Assembly (NCBI RefSeq): GCF_964340395.1
Contig: NC_135561.1
Coordinates: 19,839,240 to 19,851,739, forward strand
DNA from: Glandiceps talaboti
Lineage: Eukaryota; Hemichordata; Enteropneusta; Spengelidae
Direction: 5' to 3'
DNA: 12,500 nucleotides
Shown here one piece after another: positions 1 to 8,902 of the stretch. A program made the position numbers and the translations under genes. The notes beneath the pieces were generated by a model, which searched no databases, had not been told where the DNA came from, and was given only the letters and a program-made list of their open reading frames with translations. The stretch's first letter is position 1. Every line of letters begins with the position of its first letter.

Positions 1-1379
1 AATATAATGGGATAGCCAGTTCAAAGATCTCGTTGGTATGACAGATAAAGGGATACTGCTAACATAGGGTAAATAAACCTTCTTTTCCTTGGCCTACCTG
101 TCCGTCCCTTTTCTCAGACAGAAATGAAAACTTTTCCACAAACATCAATTCCAACACTGGAAATATAGAACCAGTAGTATTATTTCAGGTTTTAGCTTGT
201 GACGTCAACTTTTTTCTGCCGGTTTGTTTGGACACGTGAAACACTAGGTCTATGATGCTCAGACCACTAGACGTTTAGTGGCCCGATGTCTAGGATTTTA
301 ACGGGTGATAATACATTGTAAGTATATTTAAGGACGGACAATTTTCCAGGTCCAAGATGCATTGCGTGTGAAGCCGTCACTTCTATGATACTATCTACGT
401 TGTTACATTTAGAGTTGTTTTGTGTTTATTGATTTGAAATAACAGTTCCATCATGAAATGATGGCAAAATGTTGGAAAGTGTCTTTAAATGTGAGTGATT
501 TTATAGACTAAACACTATCAATGACATTTATGGATTTTACATACATCTAAACCCAGGGTACGGTCACGTGACCACCCCTCCCTGAGTAGCACATGCAACA
601 GCCCCCCCCCCCACCCAGTACAAAATACTAGTACATGTAGTTGTATGTGAGACTCGCGATGCATCTTAAACAGGCAATACGTCTATGTTGGTACATTCCC
701 CAAGTTTACTATTGTTGGTTCGACTCGTCATTCAAAAATACTGCCAGAACAGGGAATGGTCACCAGAAGATTGTTCATAACATATACATTTATACAGAAA
801 TGATGAACTTGGCAAGTTGAGGTCAGTTTTATTGCTAAACACAGCAGTTTTTTTGTTTACGTTCATTCAGCTTTTGAAACTTCCATCAATACCAATAACA
901 ATATAACAATCATGCTGTATTCAGCAGTAAAATGTGTTAACAACAACAGAAATCTGAAAAATTATCGCTGTAAATGTAAGTGTATATTACATATACTTTC
1001 CTGGCGAACGCTGCCTGTTTTAGCTGCATCGTGCCCTCACGCATGCATGCACAGTTACTGCTATACAAATAATTTTTTACGTCAAGAGTTCACAAAATGA
1101 CTGACGTTTCGATGGTGGATTTGAATGATTACATAATTAAAAACACATTTATGTACCTGGTTCTATTTGACATCGCTGACCCATATAGCCACTTTGACAA
1201 AAACATGTAAATTTGCCGGCGGCTAGGTTTTGGCACAACCCTCCATTCAAACAGGGATGGCTGGAACACGGACTGACTGTTGGAGAAAGGTATTATGTGT
1301 CATGAAAACATGAAATATTATCAATGCATAAGCCTAATAATAATAACACTGACACCCTGTATAAATACAAACTGTTCAC
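1..1379. other. Non-coding, no gene supported
   Basis: Apart from the candidate exon at 98-156 I see no credible coding sequence. Features visible are a near-palindrome at 264-281, the perfect 12-bp palindrome GGTCACGTGACC at 562-573 centred on an E-box, another CACGTG at 233-238, and a poly-C run from about 602. A short minus-strand ATG frame near 913 has a hydrophobic start (MIVILLLVLMEV) but stops after about 16 codons. Confidence 0.5.
98..156 (-). other. Candidate exon 3 (third alternative, internal)
   Basis: 59 bases flanked by a good acceptor (GGTTCTATATTTCCAG) and a usable donor (GGACAG|GTAGGCC). Of three frames only the one beginning with two bases is open, and that is the phase left by exon 2. 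It would give Val, then LELMFVEKFSFLSEKRDGQ, and end in phase 0. Joining it to exon 2 requires an intron of about 4.9 kb containing the MITE and microsatellites. This is the best-bounded of the three candidates, but it remains weak. Confidence 0.2.
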
Positions 1380-1588
1380 GATCACACGCACATGCGCATA
1401 CATACTCGGACAGACACGCACGCGCACACACGCACACACACACACGCACGCACGCACGCACATACACACACGCACCACACACACACGCACACACACATAC
1501 ATACATACGTACATACACACACATACACACACGCGCGCGCGCACGCACGCGCGTACTCACTCACTCACTCACTCACTCACTCACTCAT
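1380..1588. repeat. Imperfect CA/CG/CATA microsatellite ending in (ACTC)n
   Basis: Interrupted ACAC, ACGC and ACAT units, with CGCGCG interruptions near 1533, then ACTC units from about 1555 to 1588. Alternating purine-pyrimidine content gives Z-DNA potential. Long His/Thr/Arg-rich or Val/Cys-rich frames on both strands here are artefacts of the repeat. Confidence 0.9.
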
Positions 1589-1910
1589 TGCTACTGGTGT
1601 TTTACAGCAGCAAGTCCAATATCACGAAACGAAACGCTGGAATACAACCCGTAAGTGGCAACTCAGAACAATTTTGACTGCGTTCCATCACATAGGGTAC
1701 CCTACGGCAAAGGTGTTGCCTGGCAACCGATTATTATGAAGAGGCTCTTGTCGGAAGTATTTAAGTAGTTTGTCTACTTGATAGATCGGCATTTCCTAAT
1801 TATACTTTATCGTTTAGTATTCTAGTTTATTTTGTTAAATGTGTATTCCCGGGAGTTTTCGGACTGTTACAGTCGAAGAAGCCGACACAACTTGAAAGTT
1901 TCTCGCACGA
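1589..1910. other. Spacer with palindrome and RFX-type X-box
   Basis: No gene seen. It holds the perfect 12-bp palindrome TAGGGTACCCTA (1693-1704) and, 10 bases later, GTTGCCTGGCAAC (1715-1727), a perfect inverted match to the X-box bound by RFX factors. Confidence 0.4.
1715..1727. promoter_or_regulatory. Perfect X-box (RFX-like site)
   Basis: GTTGCC-T-GGCAAC, two perfect half-sites with a one-base spacer. RFX factors bind such sites in ciliary gene promoters. No coding start is recognised nearby on either strand, so function is unproven. Confidence 0.3.
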
Positions 1911-1963
1911 AATGCATGTATGTATGTATGTATGCATGTATGCATGTATGCATGTATGTATGT
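1911..1963. repeat. (TATG/CATG)n microsatellite, left flank of the MITE
   Basis: Repeating TATG units with several CATG variants, running up to the left end of the foldback element. The same TATG motif resumes right after the element's right end. Confidence 0.85.
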
Positions 1964-1965
1964 TA

Positions 1966-2426
1966 GCTGCAATAATTGTAGCGTCTTGCTGCGGTTTTGA
2001 GGGTTTTTTCGTCTGTTTTGGTGACTTTTTAAGTTTTAGTGTTTAACCCGCACCTAACGCTACAATTCCTAATGCGGGGATTCCAATCAGCTGATGCGAT
2101 GCGGATCGGTATCGCACGTATCAATCCCTATTTTCGCCAAAATATCGACCTTCTGACATTTCCTAACCGCAACACTTCTTAGGAATCCCCCGCAGGACAA
2201 TCGACGCCCCGATCTGCCCTTTCCCCCGTCAAAAACGGCCGCCGAAAATGCTAAACTAGACAATTTTGAAAACTTTCGCGGCTACGAGATCTCGGCAAAT
2301 GTGCCGCGTGATCAACGACCTTCGTTTTCATAATTGTCTTGTTTCGCATTTTCGGCGACCGTTTTTGACGAAAAACAGACGAAAAAAACCCTCAAAACCG
2401 CAACAAGACGCTACAATTATTGCAGC
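1966..2426. mobile_element. Foldback MITE inserted in a TATG microsatellite
   Basis: A 461-bp non-coding element with long terminal inverted repeats. Left arm 1966-2019 begins GCTGCAATAATTGTAGCG. Right arm 2372-2426 is its reverse complement with one substitution and one extra base over about 54 positions. TA lies on each side (1964-1965 and 2427-2428), which would fit a TA target duplication as in Tc1/mariner-type elements. The flanks are both TATG repeat, however, so GTATGT at 1958-1963 and 2429-2434 is an equally possible duplication and the superfamily stays open. No transposase is encoded; the open frame at 2266-2664 is chance readthrough into the microsatellite. The near-identical arms suggest a fairly recent insertion or selection on the ends. 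Confidence 0.85.
2228..2369. repeat. Internal hairpin of the MITE
   Basis: Inverted arms of about 47 bases, 2228-2274 (GTCAAAAACGGCCGCCGAAA...) and 2323-2369, with a handful of mismatches and a loop of about 48 bases. It lies next to the right terminal arm, so the element folds into a compound structure. A shorter inverted pair, roughly 2068-2084 with 2181-2196, lies to its left. Confidence 0.75.
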
Positions 2427-2428
2427 TA

Positions 2429-2526
2429 GTATGTATACTATGTATGTATGTATGTATGTATGTATGTATGTATGTATGTATGTATGTGTGTGTGTGTGTG
2501 TGTGTATGTGTGTGTGTGTGTGTGTG

Positions 2527-2598
<72 letters not shown>

Positions 2599-2660
2599 CG
2601 TCCGTCCGTCCGTCCGTCCGTCCGTCCGTCCGTCCGTCCGTCCGTCTGTCTGTCTGTCCG
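2429..2660. repeat. Compound microsatellite TATG-TG-TCTG-TCCG
   Basis: TATG units to about 2486, TG to 2528 with one TATG interruption, then 16 TCTG units (2529-2592), 13 TCCG units (2593-2644), three TCTG units and a final TCCG (to 2660). Consecutive motifs differ by one base, which suggests growth by point change followed by slippage. All long frames here are repeat artefacts. Confidence 0.95.
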
Positions 2661-2915
2661 ATGAACAGTTTAGTTGAACAAATAATATAGTCATGATTTA
2701 TGTCGATGAACTGATCAAAATGACTGTAGATGTAGTTATTAACAACGTGGTGCTTTGACCGGAAATCTTGTGGACATAATAACGGTTGATCCTGTCAGTG
2801 TCATCTCTCGTATTTATCTTTGATCTACGTGTATTAGGTTTATTTGTTTAATGTCTTGCGTCGACGTGGATTGCAGGCTAAAGGAGATGTTCTTTTGTCT
2901 AAATGTCAAAAGTGA

Positions 2916-2962
2916 TTAGAATACACTCCAATCTTGTAAATCTGATATAGTTTTGATGTTCC
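2916..2962 (-). other. Candidate exon 3 (second alternative, terminal)
   Basis: The acceptor GTCGTCACTATATTTTCCAG is followed by two bases that complete a Gly codon from exon 2. Then come NIKTISDLQDWSVF and a TAA stop. The protein would total about 75 residues. The acceptor is reasonable and the phase fits, but the stretch is too short to be convincing and no clear poly(A) signal follows closely. Confidence 0.12.
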
Positions 2963-3780
2963 CTGGAAAATATAGTGACGACTAATTTTTTTTTATCTGA
3001 TTGTAAAACAAATCTATTAACCACCAAAAGTTACATAAGAGACAACTGCAGTCTGGGTTCTAACCTGCTCTAAGTCTACAGTTGACTAGGGAGATTTGTC
3101 TTGCATTTGGAATATTAATAAGTACCGATTTCCTTCCACATAACACATAAATACTTCCCAAAACTCACAATCATAAAATCAATGCCACTATATGGTTTGA
3201 GTTACTTTTACATGTATACTGTAAACTATATTTCTGAAAACCTTGCGATATCGTGTCTAATAACTGGTGTAGCTCCCAAGGTAGTCTGATTGGATGGAAA
3301 AATGACATGACAAAAAACAACTGGACCTACATTTGCTCCTGAAAGTCATGATTTGTGTATTCGTGATTTGTACTCTATACACTGACTTTAGACGTATATT
3401 GTACATCAGTTACAGTGTGAGCGACGGAAAATACAAAAGGTACGTGCTGATGTTTGGCCAAAACCAAAATACTTATGGAAGTTTGCTCAGTTATTTTGAG
3501 ATATGGAGTGAAATGCTAGAAAACACGAATTTCAGACCAAAGAAATAAAAATTAACATAAATTGTATATTTTAAGACTTTAAAGCAGTTATTAATTTCAT
3601 TCTCTGATATCATCTTTTAATTTGTAATGTCAGGCTAACTTGTTTTTTTTTCATAACTATCTAGACCTCGAATGATGCTATCTGTCCGAGTAATATTCTA
3701 GCGTGGTCTCTTCATGGCTATAGACACAATTTCAAATATTTGGACCTTCAGTCTATACTTAGTGTTATACCTAGGTGTTT

Positions 3781-3811
3781 TGAAACACGTGGTTTCATCA
3801 GACAACACGTG
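3781..3811. promoter_or_regulatory. Pair of CACGTG E-boxes 20 bp apart
   Basis: CACGTG at 3786-3791, inside the near-palindrome TGAAACACGTGGTTTCA, and again at 3806-3811. The 20-base offset is about two helical turns, so both sites would face the same side. Binding by bHLH factors is inference. Confidence 0.25.
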
Positions 3812-4243
3812 GCGGAGGTTACAGTTTGTATCATCGTGGCCTTCAAATTCATTCGTTGACGACCAAGCTGTGTACATCTTTTCATAAACGTACTTTTGTT
3901 CACGCTTTTGATGATGTGGCCTTTCCAGCGGAAAAAAAATGAGTCAAGTAGTTGAGATTGAGGTCATTCAAATCATATCGTTATTCTATGTAGGAAAAAA
4001 TGTGATTTATTTATTTGTGTATTTCGAGTATGATGTCACATAACACTGTCGACTTTTCGTATCCAAGTGGTACAACTTATATCACAAACAAACAACTACT
4101 TGAACGAAACACTCTGTACTGACATCAGCAAGAAACTCTACTCTTGCAAAAAAAGTGAATGTACAACTCGAGCTTCGGATATATATGTCGCCAATATTTT
4201 TGAGTGTATATATCATGTTTTCATTTTGGTACTATTGTAACGA

Positions 4244-4331
4244 TGACGTCACGTTGAACGGCATACAAGGTCGGCATTTTTTATGACGTCAGCACTCGTA
4301 CAACTACGTCGGTAGAAACTTTTTAACCAAT
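4244..4331. promoter_or_regulatory. Two perfect CREs plus CCAAT box
   Basis: TGACGTCA occurs at 4244-4251 and 4284-4291, starts exactly 40 bases apart, followed by CCAAT at 4327-4331 within AACCAATCAG. The cluster resembles a bZIP/NF-Y enhancer or promoter. No coding start is recognised downstream on the plus strand. Confidence 0.35.
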
Positions 4332-4890
4332 CAGATTTGAAACAACATGTATGTGGTGCAGTGTTGACAACGGATGCCGTTAATAGCTGGGGCTGAGGAG
4401 TTCACTGACCCCTTAATATTTCGCCGCCTGCATTGGTACGTATTTGCTCCATTTCGTAACTTCTCGAAGCTCAATGACAAAATAAAAGCTCAGCATCATT
4501 TTCGTGTTCAAAGATGACGACAGAAAATCTATTCATTTTTAAAAGTTCATGTCGAAATAAACTGTCGAACTGGTTTTCATTTTGATTCTTTTGAAGAAAA
4601 CACTCCACTGTGGAGAACGGATGCGTCTAGATAGATATATATTAATTTGTTATGACATGTTAGTCGAAGAATTGAAGTGTTGTCTGAAGGACTAGGTTAT
4701 TTGTTATTTCGAGTTTCAATATTCTTTTATTCAAAATGGATTTCCAACATTTTCTTGGCAGAAAGGCGTAGTGGTTTTACTGTGAATTGAGTGGAGGCCA
4801 ATGGTTTGCTGTGTACGCCTTTTTAAATCATAGGCAGTGGAAGTTTCTTCGTCACTGTCTATGTTTAAATCAAGAATTGAATCGACTTTT

Positions 4891-5000
4891 TTAGTTGAAT
4901 TGTGTCTTTGCGCTTAGATGAGAGCGCCATCGTAAGAATACCACCCATCTTTTCGGAAACGATATGATAGTTACTTTTTGGCGAGGATAGAAAAATAAAC
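4891..5000 (-). other. Candidate exon 3 (nearest alternative, terminal)
   Basis: The acceptor AACTTTTTCTCGAAACAG is followed by a frame open for 35 residues that takes two bases from the next codon, as exon 2 requires, and ends in TAA. It would add a Gly codon and then LFFYPRQKVTIISF and further residues. The intron would be only 80 bases, very short beside the 3.2-kb first intron, and the peptide is not distinctive. An open run of this length is expected fairly often by chance. It is one of three mutually exclusive candidates. Confidence 0.15.
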
Positions 5001-5080
5001 CTGTTTCGAGAAAAAGTTACAAAATAAATATGATCAAAAATCTTAATTCTTGTTATTACTTATTAATTCTGGTTACTTAC

Positions 5081-5169
5081 CCTTTGCAGGTACTTCTGGC
5101 CATCCGCGGAAACCACGCTCGTCTCTCTCTTGTAAATCACGTAATTCGTCAATTAATGAATCGTCGAGG
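5081..5169 (-). CDS. Exon 2 of the same unrecognised protein
   Basis: 89 bases: one base finishing the Tyr31 codon, 29 full codons, then one base (phase 1). The acceptor is pyrimidine-rich (CCTGTTTGTCCTACACTAG) and the donor is AAAGG|GTAAGTAACC, close to consensus. The peptide starts LDDSLIDELRDLQERDERG, acidic and amphipathic and probably helical, and continues FRGWPEVPAK. Its composition is far more protein-like than any reading of the opposite strand, where all three frames contain stops. In the frame joined to exon 1 the protein reaches about residue 60 and must continue into a third exon beginning with two bases. No cysteine or catalytic motif is seen in this exon, so it could be a propeptide, a spacer or the stem of a membrane enzyme. 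Exon length, phase and splice sites are direct observations. That it belongs to exon 1 rests on strand, matching phase and order. Confidence 0.6.
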
Positions 5170-5931
5170 CTAGTGTAGGACAAACAGGTAAGATACCGTC
5201 AGCATTGAAGATGAGAATAAATACAATGAAAACTACATCACTTGAAAAAACAATATGTTGTCTGGCTCGAGTTTTGTCAAGCCAATGTAGCAATATTAGT
5301 AAGGTGTTTGTTGAGCTAGCTAGGGGGTATTGTTTCAGTTGACATGCTTTTTGTTGTAACAGAAAGAAATAACAAGTTGTGTTTCTGGGTAACTGCACAC
5401 AGATGTATTAGTTGGAAACACATACTGAAAGAGGCAGGAGAGTACACTGACAGACGATGAAGTAGTTTAATCATGGTTAAACCTATGATGACAGTATCAT
5501 GTTATACTGTGTATGCTTGACACCATAGCAACAAGTGGTTGCCATGTATTTGGTAAGTTGACGTGCAAGGATGGGTCTAACCCAGTTTAAAGTGACGCAA
5601 GTTGAGTTTAAGTTCATGTACAAGCTGGTCGAGTTTATGGGCTTTAAACATACTCGGTGAAAATATTTACAATGAAACCCCGACCAAACTATTGCTATTA
5701 TAATGTTAAATGTCGATTCATGCCTTCGATTTCATTAACAATTTGTTTCTAGGTGGCGCTATCACTGTCTTTGGTAACATAATTGAGGTCTGTGATGATG
5801 TGCCACATTATACGAGAACGATACCCCTGGTATGTTAAAATAGCAACATTCCATCTTTTCAAATAGTAATTCCATTATTTTCAGCTTGAAAATTCATCAT
5901 TTTAAAGATAATAATTCTCGTTTCAAGTTCC

Positions 5932-5958
5932 TGACGTCAGCGTCTCTATTATCACGTG
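5932..5958. promoter_or_regulatory. CRE and E-box pair in intron 1
   Basis: TGACGTCA at 5932-5939 and CACGTG at 5953-5958, 21 bases apart, inside the intron of the minus-strand gene. A possible intronic enhancer; only the motif matches are seen. Confidence 0.25.
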
Positions 5959-7161
5959 TCATCATCGGAAGTGAATGATTCACCCCATCCATCCCCAGTC
6001 GAATCTACTGACTGCTTATCACTAATAACTATACAAATAACCTGATGTAACCTCGTCATCTCTGTTTTATCTGTACCGAGAGATCACTGACCCGGATGAA
6101 ACCATTTAGTCTGCTATGGCTAATATACAGCTTAGAATACATAAAAGTACATACTAAAGTCTCTAAAATGTAGTAAAATCACCAAGCGTGTCACATGCAA
6201 ACAGTTGCACACATTTCGATGGTATGAATTCTAGGATATTTGTGACGATTTTAGATGATAGATTTAGTTCTTTCGTTTATGTAGGAGATAAATTGATACA
6301 GCTACATGTATATATGTGATCACCGGTATACGTAACAAGCGTCCATTGCTATAATAGAATTATCGATATTTTACAACATATTGATTGAAATAATAGTCGC
6401 TTGTAATACGTCAAAAACCTATCACAAATAAGGCAAGGTAAGGTAAAAATAACGTGAAGTGTATTCTTGCCAATGTCATCCTTAGATTTTTTTGAACGCG
6501 AATATTTCCGAAAAGTTTGTCAGAAACCGAGCAGCGACTCGGATGATAATTTACCCAAACCACAGACATCATAAGCGTAAAAGGTATTAATCTGGTGTCA
6601 ACAAGTTGGCAAGAGAGCCGCCTCGTGGTATCATTCAAAAATCGCAACGAAAATCGTTAAATTTCAACAACAGAAAATGTCAGCTGTATGAAATGAAACA
6701 CGAACACGTTAAATCATACATGTATCTTGGCTCCCTTTGGCGTCTGTAAAGACTTACTTGCATTTTGTAATAGTAGGATACTTTACCCCCCCCCCTCCCT
6801 CTCCACATATCAAAAGGGTTCCCTGTACCCGGATGTCCATGGCTAGCTAAATCATTGCTGCAGTTATCATGATATTACAACCACAGAAAATCTATCTCTA
6901 CTGTTTGCCAAAATCCATTATGAATGATTTAATTTGATATAATCTAACAGGCTAAATTTTACATGTTGACAGAATTAGCTTTCGTAATTTAATTAACATC
7001 GGAAATGCGTGTCTTACTCAGAGCCTTCAAGTCATTAGTTACATTAAAGTTGTGGCAAGCTTTGATCTGACAAGTCTTAAAATGTCACATCTTTTAGCTG
7101 AATTCAATGAAAATAGTCATTCTACGTATAATATGGAAGGTACTAGGTATATGTTCTTATG

Positions 7162-7177
7162 TTGACCCCAGGGTCAA
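7162..7177. promoter_or_regulatory. Inverted GGGTCA half-sites in intron 1
   Basis: TTGACCC-CA-GGGTCAA, perfect 7-bp arms with a two-base spacer, an everted pair of nuclear-receptor-like half-sites. Function is unproven. Confidence 0.2.
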
Positions 7178-7565
7178 GAGTCTTCCACGAGCGGCACTCT
7201 ACCCCGGTACGAATACCAAGGTAGTTAACTGACGTGTCGCTATGCCGCCAACGTGGCAATTCCATACTTCTCTCTTCCTATGCTACTATGTAACTAAAAC
7301 AACCTCTCTGACTATATGACCATTATCGCGTTAACAAAATTAAGAGAGTGGAGAGCCGGGCTGGGTATATTGAAAGGATTCATGTTATGTGCCCGGGTTA
7401 CTCAGGATCCTTTTCAATCTGTCAATATACCAAACTGACAGATGAGGTAAAAGTAACATTTCTTGAAAAGAGAAAATTCATGTATCAATTGTTATTCACA
7501 TTCTCCTTTTTATACTTTAGTTGTTTTGCACCATCAGCTTTGCCACAGCTATACACCCCAGGCCA

Positions 7566-7825
<260 letters not shown>

Positions 7826-8355
7826 CCCGAAACGCTGAAAATGTTCTCAAACCAATATAGTTACTTTACACACAACGAAACTCCGTTGTCATTCATATAG
7901 ATTACCAGGTGAAGGATTTTCACGATGATTACCTGGATACGTGGCATACATCTTTACCTCATATGTTTACCAGTCTCTGCTATTGTGGAACATCAACTAA
8001 ATACTTCCGTGTACTCTTAATATACCGATTTAGTTTGATGATACAAGCAGTCGCCAGGGATTTTATAGTTTGTTAAGTTTGACGCGATTGAAAAAAAAAC
8101 TGTTAGAAGTTCATAAACTGCACAGCTTGCTGAGCAAATCATACGTTTTGTGAAATATCTCCAAATGAAAAACAAAATGCAGAAACAGTTCTCAGTGGAA
8201 CTTTGGGGTGGTTATTTTTAGACAATTACTGGTTATCAAATATGCACTATATACGGCGATTACATGTATAGAACATTGCTGACACACTGACACTGTGTTC
8301 AACTGACATTAAAGGACATTACATATGGAGAGAGAAAAAATGAATTTAAACTTAC

Positions 8356-8447
8356 TATTTCTTAGGTATGTGTAGTCCAATAACACTGGAACAGAGAATG
8401 ATAAGAAGGAACCAGGTACGGATCTGCGACGTTCGGGTCCGCAGCAT
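8356..8447 (-). CDS. Exon 1 of unrecognised secreted or type II membrane protein
   Basis: First coding exon of a split gene; 30 codons plus two bases (TA). The start is the only in-frame ATG in this open stretch and has A at -3 (CCAGGATGC). Residues 1-11 are basic (MLRTRTSQIRT). Residues 12-25 form a hydrophobic core (WFLLIILCSSVIG then L), followed by HIPKK. This reads as a signal peptide, with possible cleavage near Gly24, or as a short signal anchor of a Golgi-type enzyme. The Lys-Lys just after it could be a prohormone convertase site, but that is inference. The exon stops at a GTAAG donor (AAATA|GTAAGTTT), and without splicing the frame would meet TAG at once. Its open phase (two bases) is completed exactly by exon 2 at 5169, giving a Tyr codon. 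I do not recognise the family; a peptide-hormone precursor, a small secreted protein and a type II Golgi enzyme are all possible. Confidence 0.55.
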
Positions 8448-8889
8448 CCTGGAGTACGACGACGACACGATCGTAAATCTTGTAAAAATTTGCTCTAAAC
8501 TGCGACATAGGAGTTCCGTGAAGTGAACGAAAAGATGTCCATCGCCAAAATGTGATGAATATGTTGCCGTTGGCTTTATCTGTATCTCGTAAGCCAATTT
8601 ACATGTCTGTCAAAACTCTCAAAAACTTTTTATGTCCTTTATTCTTATCTCGTTGGCATAGAAACTAACGAAAAATGAGTTTTTGGTACGTATGATGACG
8701 GACACAGAATTGTATGAAGATTTGGAAAACACACTTGTTGACGTCAAGTGCCACGTAAGATGCAGAGAGAAAACATGGCGTTGTCATAGTTTCGTTCGCC
8801 ATCCAGGTAACTAACCGCACCCATGTCATCTCTGATTGGTGGAAAAGTTTAGAGATGTCAATCATCGCAAATTAGTAAAACCACCCACC
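8448..8889 (-). other. Presumed leader and proximal promoter, exon 1
   Basis: No coding gene is supported here. The frame of exon 1 stays open back to about 8597 but has no ATG there. Another minus frame (8665-8865) starts with an ATG close to the predicted transcription start and would be an upstream ORF if transcribed. CCAG at 8449-8452 could be a 3' splice site placing the ATG just inside a second leader exon, and GTTAGT near 8815 could be its donor. Confidence 0.25.
8739..8746. promoter_or_regulatory. Full palindromic CRE upstream of exon 1
   Basis: TGACGTCA within the 10-bp palindrome TTGACGTCAA, about 290 bases upstream of the ATG at 8447. A CCAAT box on the minus strand lies at 8835-8839. 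CREs bind CREB/ATF-type bZIP factors and are common in neuropeptide and secretory gene promoters. If these two sites drive the gene, the TATA box at 8890 would not be its core promoter. Confidence 0.3.
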
Positions 8890-8902
8890 TTTATATCACG
8901 TG
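8890..8902 (-). promoter_or_regulatory. TATA box with adjacent CACGTG E-box
   Basis: On the minus strand the sequence reads CACGTGATATAAAGG: an E-box at 8897-8902 directly upstream of TATAAA at 8890-8895. A start of transcription about 30 bases downstream (near 8860) would leave a leader of about 410 bases before the ATG at 8447, or a spliced leader using the CCAG just before that ATG. The motif match is seen directly; its use as the promoter is inference. Confidence 0.35.

Larger units (their letters stand above)
2661..4890. other. Unassigned; probable intron 2 or intergenic
   Basis: No convincing gene. It contains the candidate exon at 2916-2962, an E-box pair (3786-3811), a CRE pair with CCAAT (4244-4331) and several AATAAA words. 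A plus frame with ATG at about 3348 runs to 3548 and has a mildly hydrophobic start. It ends on a TAA overlapping AATAAA, but I see no family signature or splice support. Confidence 0.4.

Noticed and set aside
850-913. Minus-strand ATG frame with signal-peptide-like start (MIVILLLVLMEV)
   Set aside because: Stops after 16 codons, before any usable donor site.
1280-1739. Several His/Thr-rich and Val/Cys-rich frames on both strands
   Set aside because: They are readings of the CA/CG microsatellite; open in many frames at once, with low-complexity products.
2266-2694. Long frames rich in Cys/Leu/Ser/Val or Arg/Gln/Thr/Asp
   Set aside because: Produced by the TCTG/TCCG microsatellite and MITE interior; open on both strands.
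3348-3548. Plus-strand frame starting MICVFVICTLYTDF
   Set aside because: Short, no clear cleavage site, no splice or promoter support; the adjacent AATAAA arises from the stop codon context in AT-rich DNA.
6758-6800. Minus-strand donor-like TGCAA|GTAAGTC as an extra exon between exons 1 and 2
   Set aside because: Upstream sequence is a G run with no convincing coding frame, and exons 1 and 2 already match in phase.
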